This document shows positions 56,678 through 64,000 of a stretch of 64,000 bases of DNA, one piece after another. Each line of letters starts with the position of its first letter. The first letter of the stretch is position 1. The notes below the pieces were generated by a model. That model ran no database searches and had not been told where the DNA came from. It saw only the letters and a program-made list of their open reading frames with translations. The position numbers and the translations under genes are program-made. The stretch is from Gallionella sp. Its GTDB lineage: Bacteria; Pseudomonadota; Gammaproteobacteria; Burkholderiales; Gallionellaceae. The DNA is taken from positions 95,475-159,474 of the forward strand of contig JAQTMZ010000009.1 in NCBI GenBank assembly GCA_028714075.1, written 5' to 3'.

Positions 56678-56707
56678 GGCAGGATGATTGGGTAATGGCA
56701 TGACGCA

Positions 56708-56742
56708 ATAAAAAATGGCGCTAACAAGCGCCATTTTTATTG
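56708..56742. terminator. Bidirectional terminator between cysM and the outer-membrane gene
   Basis: AAAAATGGCGC-TAACA-AGCGCCATTTTT: GC stem with A and T tracts on both sides serves both converging genes. Confidence 0.88.
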
Positions 56743-56758
56743 CACGAGAAACGCCGGA

Positions 56759-57754
56759 TTAGAAGCGGTGGCTGATGCCGACCGTCACTGATGAGCTGGC
56801 GGTGAGTTGTTCGCCGTTCACGTATTGATGCAGCGGCAGTTGCACCAGACCATAGAGCTGGGTGTCTGGCGTGAAGGCGTAGCTCAGGCCGGGGGAGAGG
56901 GAATATGTTTTGCCGCCGCTGCTGGCGCCGCCGGTGACGGGGGACAGGGCGGCTGCGCTGCCCGAGTCGGTGCCGTTCCATTGCGCGTTGAGCTGCAGCA
57001 GGCCGCTCAGGTTGTGGCCGAGTGCGTAGCGCGCGCCGCCGTCGAGATTGACCTGGTTGCCGGGGCGGAAGGTTGCGCCCGAACTGATGGAGTTTTGCAT
57101 GGTGCCTTGCGCGAACCAGTTCCAGTCGCTGCCCGGTGTGGCTTGTTGCCAGAATGCGCCGACGATGAGGTCGGTGCTGCCGTTACCCGGTTGCAGGGTG
57201 ACTTCGGCGGGCCTCACGCCGGTTTGCGCGATCACGAAATCTTTTTTGCCGGTGTTCAGCTTCAGCCCGAATTTCACACCCATGCCGGAGCGGCTGGTTT
57301 CATCCAGCGTCCAGCGGTAACGCCCCACCACCTTGATGTCGCCCAGCGCGCTGGCGGAAAAGCTTTCGTAGCCGGGCGTCACGGGATCTGCAAGCGAGTG
57401 GTTGTGGTCGCGCGAGACGAACGGCAGGTGCAGCATGACGCCCCAATGGTCGTCGTGCGTGTAGTCGAGGTCGGCGGTGATGATTTTGTTGATGGTGCGC
57501 AGATTCTCAACTTCTGATCCTGCTGTCAGCGTGGGATCGGTGGGATTAGCGGTAATCTTGTTGCTGCCCGAACGCAGCTTGTTGGCGCGGCTGTAGCTGT
57601 AACGCAGGTCGGCCATCCAGCCGGGATGGCTCATGCCGTGCTCGTCCCAGTTGGTGTTGATCGAGCAGGCGGTGCTGCCGCAACTGGCTTGCGCTGTCGC
57701 ACAGCCGAGCAATCCGAGCAGTCCGAAGCCGGCCGCGAGATAATTTTTTGTCAT
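56759..57754 (-). CDS. Outer-membrane beta-barrel protein (transporter-like)
   Basis: About 331 residues. Signal peptide MTKNYLAAGFGLLGLLGCAT followed by AQASCGSTACSINTNWDEHG, then alternating beta strands (MSHPGWMADLRYSYSRANKL, GVMLHLPFVSRDHNHSLADP) and a terminal Phe (VTVGISHRF), all typical of an outer-membrane barrel. It resembles the phenol-degradation MetA-type transporter-like group. Cargo is unknown. Start at 57754 with AAGGGG upstream. The conserved Cys pair after the signal peptide (CGSTAC) may form a disulfide. Confidence 0.8.
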   Translation of the reverse strand: MTKNYLAAGFGLLGLLGCATAQASCGSTACSINTNWDEHGMSHPGWMADLRYSYSRANKLRSGSNKITANPTDPTLTAGSEVENLRTINKIITADLDYTHDDHWGVMLHLPFVSRDHNHSLADPVTPGYESFSASALGDIKVVGRYRWTLDETSRSGMGVKFGLKLNTGKKDFVIAQTGVRPAEVTLQPGNGSTDLIVGAFWQQATPGSDWNWFAQGTMQNSISSGATFRPGNQVNLDGGARYALGHNLSGLLQLNAQWNGTDSGSAAALSPVTGGASSGGKTYSLSPGLSYAFTPDTQLYGLVQLPLHQYVNGEQLTASSSVTVGISHRF

Positions 57755-57906
57755 GTTTTTTCCCCTTGAGAGATGCGGCATTGTAGGAGGGCGGGGCGCG
57801 CTTTGGAATGCGGCATATTGCCGCACCCCGCGGTATTGCCAGAGAGTGTCTGAATGGGGGGGCAAAAAACCGTAACTACTTGCTCATCATTTGAGTGACA
57901 AGCATG

Positions 57907-57965
57907 TGTAGGAGCGGGCCATGCCCGCGAATAAAAAACTATCGCGGGCATGGCCCGCTCCTACA
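57907..57965. repeat. Perfect 24-bp palindrome pair (TGTAGGAGCGGG family)
   Basis: TGTAGGAGCGGGCCATGCCC plus GCGA at 57907-57930 and its exact inverted copy at 57942-57965, with an 11-base loop. Similar REP-like hairpins are common in proteobacteria. It lies just past the amiC stop. Confidence 0.88.
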
Positions 57966-57977
57966 AATTTTTAGGGA

Positions 57978-59336
57978 TTACTCGTTCTGCGCCAGCCGTT
58001 GCCTAGACAGTGCCGGGTTCTGCGCGAAGTAGCGTTTGACGCCCCCCAGGATCGCATTGGCAATTTTCATCTGGTAGTCCTCGTCGTTCAGGCGTTGCTC
58101 TTCGTTGGGGTTGCTGATGAAGGCGGTTTCGACCAGGATGGACGGGATGTCCGGCGATTTCAGCACGGCGAATCCGGCTTGCTCGACCTGGCCGCGATGC
58201 AGGTCGTTGATGTCGCCCAGTTCATTCAGCACATGCTTGGCGAGCTTCATGCTGTCGTTGATGGTGGCGGTCTGCGACAGGTCGAGCAGGGTGCGCGCCA
58301 GATAGGGGTCTTTCACCGCGATGTTCACGCCGCCGATCAGGTCGGCCTCGTTTTCCTTTTTCGCCAGCCAGCGTGCCGCCGTGCTGGTCGCGCCGTGCTC
58401 GGAAAGCGCGAATACCGAGGAGCCGCGCGCATCCGGTTTGATGAAGGCGTCGGCGTGGATGGAGATGAACAGATCGGCATTCACCTTGCGCGCCTTGGTG
58501 ACGCGCATGATGAGCGGGATGAAATAATCGCCGTCGCGGATCAGCACGCCGCGCATATTCGGCGCGTCATCCACCAATTCCTTCACCTTGCGCGCAATCG
58601 CCAGCGTGACGTTTTTTTCGTAGGAGCCTTTCTTGCCGCGTGCGCCGGGGTCTTCGCCGCCGTGCCCGGCATCGATGGCGATAATCAGCGTGCGGGCGCG
58701 CAACTCGGGTACGTTCTTTGGCGGTGCGGATAACGGTTGCGTGTCGATTTTGCCGATACTCGTGCTCGGGGCCAGCTTGGGTTTTTCTTCGGCAGGCGGT
58801 TCTTTTGCGGCAGACGGTTCTTCCGTTGCCGGTCTGGCTGCGGCGGGTGTGTCGGCAGCTTCGCGGGCAGGCGCTTTGGATGGTTCGAGCAAGGCCATCA
58901 ACGGGTCGACCGGATGGGCGGGATACACGTCCAGCACCAGGCGGTAGCCGTATTCACCGACCGGTTTGAGGACGAAGAGTTGTGGCTTGACTTCGCTCTT
59001 CAGGTCGAGCACCAGGCGCACCACGCCGGGTTTGAAGCGCCCGACGCGCACGCTGGTGATGTACGGGTCGCTGTTGCCGATCAGCTTGGTCAACTCGTTG
59101 AGCGCGCTGCCGGGTTCAACATCTTCCAGATCGATGACCAGGCGCTCGGGGTTGTTCACGGTGAACATGTTGTGGCGGATGGCCTGTTTGGATTCGAGCG
59201 TCAGGCGCGTGTAGTCCTGCGCCGGCCAGGCGCGCGCCGAGTCGATAGCGATGGCGGCATGCACCCCAGATGCCCAAAATAGGGGCAGCCAGCAGAAGAT
59301 CAAAAATGTCGTGAGTCTTACAACTGCTTTAAGCAT
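57978..59336 (-). CDS. amiC: N-acetylmuramoyl-L-alanine amidase with AMIN domain
   Basis: A 452-residue periplasmic amidase for septal peptidoglycan splitting. Signal peptide (FLIFCWLPLFWASGVHA), an AMIN domain (RLVIDLEDVEPGSALNE ... VGRFKPGVVRLVLDL), a Pro/Ala/Glu-rich linker, and an Amidase_3 domain with IIAIDAGHGGEDPGARG (zinc His/Glu), SIHADAF and LVETAFISNPNEE. Its start overlaps the tsaE end by 19 bases, as in the usual tsaE-ami order. Confidence 0.95.
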   Translation of the reverse strand: MLKAVVRLTTFLIFCWLPLFWASGVHAAIAIDSARAWPAQDYTRLTLESKQAIRHNMFTVNNPERLVIDLEDVEPGSALNELTKLIGNSDPYITSVRVGRFKPGVVRLVLDLKSEVKPQLFVLKPVGEYGYRLVLDVYPAHPVDPLMALLEPSKAPAREAADTPAAARPATEEPSAAKEPPAEEKPKLAPSTSIGKIDTQPLSAPPKNVPELRARTLIIAIDAGHGGEDPGARGKKGSYEKNVTLAIARKVKELVDDAPNMRGVLIRDGDYFIPLIMRVTKARKVNADLFISIHADAFIKPDARGSSVFALSEHGATSTAARWLAKKENEADLIGGVNIAVKDPYLARTLLDLSQTATINDSMKLAKHVLNELGDINDLHRGQVEQAGFAVLKSPDIPSILVETAFISNPNEEQRLNDEDYQMKIANAILGGVKRYFAQNPALSRQRLAQNE

Positions 59337-59845
59337 TGCTTGCCTGTTTCGGTATTGGCATGAATCTCCACGTTGCGGCCCTGTTCCAGAATTTCAAACG
59401 CAATCTCCATATCGGCCTGAGGGATCAATCCTTGAGCATTTTCCGGCCATTCGATGAAAAAAATATTCTGCCCGTCGAACTCATCGCGGAAGCCGGCCGC
59501 TTCCCATTCGTCCTCGTCGCGCAGACGATACAGGTCGAAGTGGCGCAAGTCTAATCCGGCGGCATGGTACGGTTCCACCAGTGTATAGGTGGGGCTTTTC
59601 ACGCGCCCGCCATAGCCCAGCGCGTTCAGCATGCCGCGCACCAGCGTGGTTTTGCCTGCGCCCAGATCGCCTCTCAGGTAAATCACCATGCCGGGTTTGA
59701 GCCGCGCGGCGATGCGTTGCGCCAGCGCGATGGTCGCGTTTTCATCGGTGAGCAGGAATGAGAGATTCGCGCAGCGGTCGTTTGTCCCCTCTCCCGCTTG
59801 CGGGGGAGGGTTAGGGAGGGGGGCGGGCTTGATGGATTTAATCAT
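59318..59845 (-). CDS. tsaE: tRNA threonylcarbamoyladenosine biosynthesis ATPase TsaE
   Basis: A 175-residue ATPase acting with TsaB/TsaD in t6A37 formation. The P-loop is YLRGDLGAGKTTLVRGML, followed by VKSPTYTLVEPY and FIEWPENAQGLIP. The start MIKSIK (59845) places a repeat-encoded segment (PNPPPQAGEGTNDR) before the real domain, so the palindromic repeat is at the N-terminus; another ATG at 59893 is possible but would nearly touch queG. Gene order with amiC and queG is typical. Confidence 0.93.
   Translation of the reverse strand: MIKSIKPAPLPNPPPQAGEGTNDRCANLSFLLTDENATIALAQRIAARLKPGMVIYLRGDLGAGKTTLVRGMLNALGYGGRVKSPTYTLVEPYHAAGLDLRHFDLYRLRDEDEWEAAGFRDEFDGQNIFFIEWPENAQGLIPQADMEIAFEILEQGRNVEIHANTETGKQCLKQL
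59786..59826. repeat. Palindromic repeat at the N-terminal end of tsaE
   Basis: CCCTCTCCCGCTTGCGGGGG followed by AGGGTTAGGGAGG: the inverse orientation of the fadE/aroA unit, in frame on the minus strand and again giving PxPxPQAGEG. Confidence 0.85.
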
Positions 59846-59897
59846 CAGAGTGGCATCTTTACTGTGCCCGCAGGGTGATTCGGCTATCATCACGGCT

Positions 59898-60968
59898 ATG
59901 CAAAATGAAAATCCTCATCAGGTGAATTACGCCGCTCTTGCCGTGCAGATACGCGCATGGGCGCATGAGCTTGGCTTCCAGGCCGTGGGCATCAGCGACA
60001 CCGATCTTGCGGCGGCGGAAAACGAGCTGCTGGAATGGCTCGCACTCGGCTTGCACGGCGAGATGGATTATATGGCAAAACACGGCACCAAACGCAGCCG
60101 TCCGGCGGAGCTGCTGCCCGGCACGCTGCGCGTGATTTCGCTGCGTATGGACTGCATGCCGCCCGATGCGCGCGACGGCTGGCAAGTGTTGGCGGAGGGC
60201 GAACGCGCCTTCATTTCGCGCTATGCGCTGGGGCGCGATTACCATAAGGTGATGCGCAACCGTCTGGCGAAACTGGCGGAAAAAATCCGCGCCGAGGTTG
60301 CCGAATTTGAAGGGCGAGTCTTCACCGACAGCGCACCGGTCATGGAAAAGGAGTTGGCACGCAAAGCTGGAATCGGGTGGCGCGGCAAGCACTCCCTGCT
60401 GCTGTCGCGCACGCACGGCTCGCGGTTCTGCCTCGGCGAGATTTACGTGAATCTGCCGCTGCCGGCTGATGAAACGCAGCAGGAGCATTGCGGAACCTGT
60501 ACGCGCTGCATCGATATTTGTCCGACCCAGGCCATCATCGCGCCGTATCGCGTCGACGCACGCCGCTGCATTTCCTATCTGACCATCGAACTCAAGGGCA
60601 GCATTCCCGCCGAATTGCGCCCGCTGATCGGCAACCGCATCTACGGCTGCGACGATTGCCAGTTGGCCTGCCCGTGGAACAGTTTTGCGCAGACCAGCGT
60701 CGAGCCGGATTTCGCGGTGCGCCACGGGCTGGACGATGTGGGGTTGGTTGAATTGTTCGCATGGGATGAAGCCGAATTTCACAGCAAGCTGGCAGGCAGC
60801 GCGATCTATCGCATCGGCCACGAACAATGGCTGCGCAACATCGCCGTCGCGTTGGGCAATGCGCCGCAAAGTGTTGCCGTCATTGCAGCTTTACAGTCGC
60901 GTGCGGGGCACCCTTCGGAGATGGTGCGCGAACATGTGGCCTGGGCCTTGGCGCGGCACACCGATTAG
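59898..60968 (+). CDS. queG: Epoxyqueuosine reductase
   Basis: A 356-residue cobalamin and iron-sulfur enzyme, final step of queuosine synthesis in tRNA. RAWAHELGFQAVGISDTDL at the start, the FTDSAPVMEKELARKAGIGW motif, and two ferredoxin motifs CGTCTRCIDICP and CDDCQLACP with the usual 3-Cys plus spacing, then a HEAT-like C-terminus (LRNIAVALGNAP). Divergent from tsaE. Start ATG at 59898. Confidence 0.96.
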   Translation: MQNENPHQVNYAALAVQIRAWAHELGFQAVGISDTDLAAAENELLEWLALGLHGEMDYMAKHGTKRSRPAELLPGTLRVISLRMDCMPPDARDGWQVLAEGERAFISRYALGRDYHKVMRNRLAKLAEKIRAEVAEFEGRVFTDSAPVMEKELARKAGIGWRGKHSLLLSRTHGSRFCLGEIYVNLPLPADETQQEHCGTCTRCIDICPTQAIIAPYRVDARRCISYLTIELKGSIPAELRPLIGNRIYGCDDCQLACPWNSFAQTSVEPDFAVRHGLDDVGLVELFAWDEAEFHSKLAGSAIYRIGHEQWLRNIAVALGNAPQSVAVIAALQSRAGHPSEMVREHVAWALARHTD

Positions 60969-60982
60969 CCTGGTTTATTCAT

Positions 60983-61010
60983 GTAGGGGCGCGATGAATC
61001 GCGCCCCTAC
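60983..61010. terminator. Perfect 13-bp palindrome between convergent genes
   Basis: GTAGGGGCGCGAT-GA-ATCGCGCCCCTAC. The very stable hairpin lies between queG and the methyltransferase gene that points toward it; it is both a member of the GTAGGRGCG repeat family and a plausible bidirectional terminator. Confidence 0.65.
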
Positions 61011-61024
61011 GATGTTTCTCTGAT

Positions 61025-61861
61025 TCAATAAATAAACCGCTCGCGTAATTCCTCCAGATTCAGCTCGCGCAGAATCTGCTCCATTCTCTCCCGCGCGTTC
61101 TTGCGCGGCATATCCGTGCGGCGGGCGATGATGAGTTCGTTCTTCATCGAGTGTTCCCATCCGACCAGTTCCGTCACCGTGACCTGATAGCCGTGCGCTT
61201 CCAGTAGCAGGCAGCGCAGCACGTTAGTGAGGTGGCTGCCGAATTCGCGGGTGTGGATCGGATGGCGCCAGATTTCGGAGAGCGGAGTTTTGCCGAATGA
61301 CTGGTTCTTGTGCTTGTTCAGTATTGCCGCAACTTCGGCCTGGCAGCAGGGCGCCAGCACGATGAATCTCGCCTGCCTGTGCAGCGCGAATTTGATCGCG
61401 TCGTCGGTGGCGGTGTTGCAGGCATGCAGCGCGGTGACGACATCGACTTGCTCGGGCAGTTGCGCCGAGTGGATGGATTCCTCTACCGATAAATTCAGGA
61501 ACGACATGCGCGCGAAGCCAAGTTTTTCAGCCAGTTCGCGGGATTTGTCGACCAGTGTCTCGCGGGTTTCGATGCCGTAAATATGGCCCACTTCGCGCGC
61601 CTTCAGGAATAGGTCGTAGAGGATGAAACCCAGGTAGGACTTGCCCGCGCCGTGATCCACTAGCGCCAGATCTTGTCTGGCAGCGAATACTTCATCGAGC
61701 AGCGGTTCGATGAAATGATACAGGTGATAGACCTGCTTCAATTTGCGCCGGCTGTCCTGATTGAGCTTGCCGTCGCGCGTCAGGATGTGCAGCTCCTTGA
61801 GTAGCTCGACAGACTGACCTGGTTTGATCTCGGGGGCTTTAACTTCGGGAATGGGATTCAT
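61025..61861 (-). CDS. SAM-dependent methyltransferase (Methyltransf_32-like)
   Basis: A 278-residue protein. LALVDHGAGKSYLGFILYDL is the SAM motif I variant (DxGxGKxxL), HIYGIETRETLVDKSRELAE motif II, and VVTALHACNTATDDAI then IVLAPCCQAEVAAIL match the methyltransferase-32 family, named for the LHACG and PCC motifs. Targets are unknown; family members are thought to act on RNA or proteins. Cytoplasmic. The next gene on the same strand begins 10 bases upstream. Confidence 0.85.
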   Translation of the reverse strand: MNPIPEVKAPEIKPGQSVELLKELHILTRDGKLNQDSRRKLKQVYHLYHFIEPLLDEVFAARQDLALVDHGAGKSYLGFILYDLFLKAREVGHIYGIETRETLVDKSRELAEKLGFARMSFLNLSVEESIHSAQLPEQVDVVTALHACNTATDDAIKFALHRQARFIVLAPCCQAEVAAILNKHKNQSFGKTPLSEIWRHPIHTREFGSHLTNVLRCLLLEAHGYQVTVTELVGWEHSMKNELIIARRTDMPRKNARERMEQILRELNLEELRERFIY

Positions 61862-61871
61862 GGTGTCCGCT

Positions 61872-62126
61872 TTAACCGAATTTGATTTTCATTACTAATA
61901 CCAGGCCCGCCAGCAACAGCGTGATGCAATTCGCAATAATGATCGGCCACGATTCCAGCAGGATGCCGTAGATCAGCCACATGGCAACGCCGAGCGTAAA
62001 CAGGGCGTACATGCCCAGCGAGATGTCGGCGGTATGGCGGGTGCGCCACACTTTCCATGCCTGCGGGATGAAGGCCGTTGTGGTAAGCGTGGCAGCGGTA
62101 CTGCCTATCCATTCAGTGGTAGTCAT
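61872..62126 (-). CDS. SemiSWEET/PQ-loop small transporter
   Basis: An 84-residue protein with three membrane helices and the PQ-loop sequence STAATLTTTAFIPQAWKVWR, then TADISLGMYALFTLGVAMWL. This is the SemiSWEET family, which transports sugars as a dimer. Start at MTTTEW (62126); a longer frame begins 33 bases upstream. Its place near an OprB porin suggests carbohydrate uptake, as inference. Confidence 0.92.
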   Translation of the reverse strand: MTTTEWIGSTAATLTTTAFIPQAWKVWRTRHTADISLGMYALFTLGVAMWLIYGILLESWPIIIANCITLLLAGLVLVMKIKFG

Positions 62127-62347
62127 GGGTGTTTTTGTCGGCCAGTTGGCATATGTCAATATGACAAATGATAGCGTGTTTTACTGATATCGAGTTGTGC
62201 CGGTGCAACCGATAACATTGCAGCGTGGCGGCGGATCGGCTCAAGTTGTTTGGGCCTGCCGCTTTGTTGTAACTTGTAACGGTTTGGTATAGTGTACCCA
62301 TGCAATATTCTAAAAATAATTAAGATGATCGATTGGGAGGTCAAAAG

Positions 62348-63673
62348 ATGTTCACGCGTTATATTTTTGCCTTGATGGTGGCAGTTTTATTTGCCGGTGT
62401 TGGTAACGCAGCCGAAGAAGAAAAAAGCCCTGACTGGAATGCAACGACTCTGACGGGTGATTGGGGTGGGGCGCGCTCCAGCCTCTACAATAAGGGAATA
62501 GACATTGGGCTCACCCACAAGAGTGATGTGCTGTCGAATACATCCGGCGGTATCAAACGCGGCACGGCATGGCTGGGGCACACCGAAGCCAGGATCAAGA
62601 TGGACCTGGAAAAATTATGGGGGTGGAATACCACATCCGCTTACATCCACTACCATAGCCAGCTCGGCAGCAAGTTCAACACCAACTATGTCGGTGGTTT
62701 TGTCGGCGTGGACAACATTGAGGCGGCTACAAATACCGCGCAGCTTTATCATGCATGGCTGCAAAAGAGTTTTTCCGACGACAGGCTGTCGGTGCTGGCC
62801 GGCCTGTATCCGATTGATTCCGAGTTTTACGTCACTGACACTTCCGGCGTGTTTATTCAGCCACCGTACGGTATGGCGAACGATATGGCGCAATCCGGCC
62901 AGAATGGTCCGCCGATCTATCCGATCGGTGCGTTGGCGGTACGCATGAAATACACTTCTCCCGGCAGGAATTTTTATCTGCAAGGCGCTTTAGCGGATGG
63001 TGTGCCGGGTGATCCCAACAACCCGCATGGCACACATATCCAGTTAAACAAAGGGGATGGTACGCTGTCCATCGTTGAATTCGGCTATACGCCGCAGGCA
63101 GAAGAGCCGCCCTTTGAGGCCGCCAAACCGGGAGAGTTGATTGAACCCGAACAGAAAGTGCATGAAGAGCATGAATCTTTCAATAAGACCGCTATCGGTT
63201 TCTGGCGTTACTCTTCACGCTTTGATGACCTTGATCCCGCTGCTGTGGACGCACTTGGCAACCCGTTGCGTCATATTAGTCAGGGAGCTTATTTTCTGGC
63301 TGAACGTACGCTGTTCGTCGAAAAAGACCACCCGGCACAGGGATTGTCCGGCTTTGTCCGGTTCGGTACGGCGAGTCGGGACATTCATCAAGCCGATTGG
63401 ACGGGAAGTCTGGGATTGCGCTACCACGGCCTGTGTCCCGGGCGCGATGACGACATCGCCGGTATCGCGGTTACCGAGAACCACACCAGCAGCAAATACC
63501 GGCTCCTCAATACTGCCGACAGTAGTGAGACCGACGTAGAAATAACCTATCGCGCACAGATCAGGCCTTGGCTTGCGCTGCAACCAACACTGCAATACAT
63601 CATTAATCCCAATATGGATCCCCTCCTGAAAAATGCGTGGATAGTTGGTGCGCGGCTTGAGGTGGCGTTTTAA
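62348..63673 (+). CDS. Carbohydrate-selective porin OprB family
   Basis: A 441-residue outer-membrane porin. Signal peptide FTRYIFALMVAVLFAGVGNA, then the OprB start LTGDWGGARSSLYNKGIDIG, and strand-rich segments to the terminal Phe (VGARLEVAF). OprB porins let sugars, especially glucose, cross the outer membrane. GGAGG precedes the ATG by eight bases. Divergent from the SemiSWEET gene, which makes a shared sugar-uptake role likely. Confidence 0.93.
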   Translation: MFTRYIFALMVAVLFAGVGNAAEEEKSPDWNATTLTGDWGGARSSLYNKGIDIGLTHKSDVLSNTSGGIKRGTAWLGHTEARIKMDLEKLWGWNTTSAYIHYHSQLGSKFNTNYVGGFVGVDNIEAATNTAQLYHAWLQKSFSDDRLSVLAGLYPIDSEFYVTDTSGVFIQPPYGMANDMAQSGQNGPPIYPIGALAVRMKYTSPGRNFYLQGALADGVPGDPNNPHGTHIQLNKGDGTLSIVEFGYTPQAEEPPFEAAKPGELIEPEQKVHEEHESFNKTAIGFWRYSSRFDDLDPAAVDALGNPLRHISQGAYFLAERTLFVEKDHPAQGLSGFVRFGTASRDIHQADWTGSLGLRYHGLCPGRDDDIAGIAVTENHTSSKYRLLNTADSSETDVEITYRAQIRPWLALQPTLQYIINPNMDPLLKNAWIVGARLEVAF

Positions 63674-63750
63674 CAGCGCCTTTGGGTATGCAAGAAGACG
63701 CCATAATATTGTGTATCGATAAGTTTCTTGTTATGAAGTTCATAAACTAA

Positions 63751-63779
63751 TTGACGAATATAAGACGTTTTGATATATT
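63751..63779 (+). promoter_or_regulatory. Sigma-70-type promoter of the initiator tRNA
   Basis: TTGACG (63751-63756), 17-base spacer, TATATT (63774-63779). It lies 15 bases before the tRNA, the right distance for the start of transcription. Confidence 0.75.
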
Positions 63780-63794
63780 GCTCGACTTCGCTGA

Positions 63795-63871
<77 letters not shown>

Positions 63872-63879
63872 ATCAGCCC

Positions 63880-63890
63880 GATCTTTAAAA
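63880..63890 (+). promoter_or_regulatory. boxA-like antitermination element
   Basis: GATCTTTAAAA, resembling the boxA core CTCTTTAA found in rRNA operon leaders, followed by ACAACCGACGAGTGTAGGTG-like leader sequence (63899-63919 region). It suggests an rRNA operon begins beyond the right edge. Confidence 0.55.
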
Positions 63891-64000
63891 AACAAACGAA
63901 CAACCGACGAGTGTAGGTGCTTGGTTTTTGGGAAGTTTCCGTGCCTTTTGGGGTGGGGAAACGACTTTAAAAATATGTAGTACTTACGCGAAGTCGAAAA

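Overview
The window reads as a chromosomal segment of a betaproteobacterium. The order rpsA-ihfB-lapA-lapB-pyrF-hldA-hldD-cysM, the order exbB-exbD-lpxK-Trm112-kdsB-adk, and the fused aroA-cmk all fit Betaproteobacteria, probably Nitrosomonadales/Gallionellaceae-like. That placement is inference from gene order and was not tested by a search. The backbone is GC-rich with strong G/C third positions. Several islets (about 6.2-7.2 kb, 16.7-17.6 kb, 33-46.5 kb) are visibly more AT-rich.

Layout. 0-8.5 kb: a fatty-acid beta-oxidation cluster (fadE C-terminus, long-chain acyl-CoA synthetase, thioesterase, a hydroxyacyl-CoA dehydrogenase/enoyl-CoA hydratase fusion, thiolase) interrupted by one unrelated AT-rich gene. 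8.7-16.6 kb: a chalcone-isomerase-like secreted protein, an ATP-grasp-like protein, CrcB and DUF190, HupE, an orphan trio (methyltransferase-like, DHH-like, ParB-like), a GcvR-like ACT protein and an NCS2-type permease. 17.9-21.7 kb: an FAD oxidase, a ferredoxin-type protein and a geranylgeranyl-reductase-like flavoprotein. 21.8-23.7 kb: a class III cyclase fused to PilZ, divergent from a cyclic-di-GMP (GEMM-I) riboswitch that leads a second IHF-beta gene. 23.8-32.6 kb: transporter, cold-shock protein, gamma carbonic anhydrase and cell-envelope housekeeping genes up to xseA.

32.7-46.9 kb is an accessory island. It holds two tandem small winged-helix-like genes, an IS1595-type transposase with a divergent HTH protein, a complete Wadjet (JetABCD) plasmid-defence operon, a divergent WYL regulator, a metallophosphoesterase and a DUF4145/HEPN-like gene. 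Inverted copies of intergenic repeats frame it, including a perfect 26-bp inverted pair at 32785-32810 and 45425-45450. 47-63.7 kb returns to housekeeping: aroA-cmk, rpsA, ihfB, lapAB, pyrF, LPS-heptose genes, cysM, an outer-membrane protein, amiC, tsaE, queG, a SemiSWEET protein and an OprB porin. The window ends with a strong promoter, an initiator tRNA and a boxA-like element, which suggests a stable-RNA operon continues beyond the edge.

A second theme is repeats. A palindromic element encoding [12 protein letters not shown] peptides is inserted in frame in six genes (fadE, the fadB-like gene, the ATP-grasp-like gene, kdsB, aroA, tsaE). A MITE-like element with inverted ends abuts start codons and seems to supply ribosome binding sites. 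The most attractive biology is the extended Wadjet island and the second-messenger locus, where a c-di-GMP riboswitch controls a nucleoid protein paralog next to a PilZ-cyclase.
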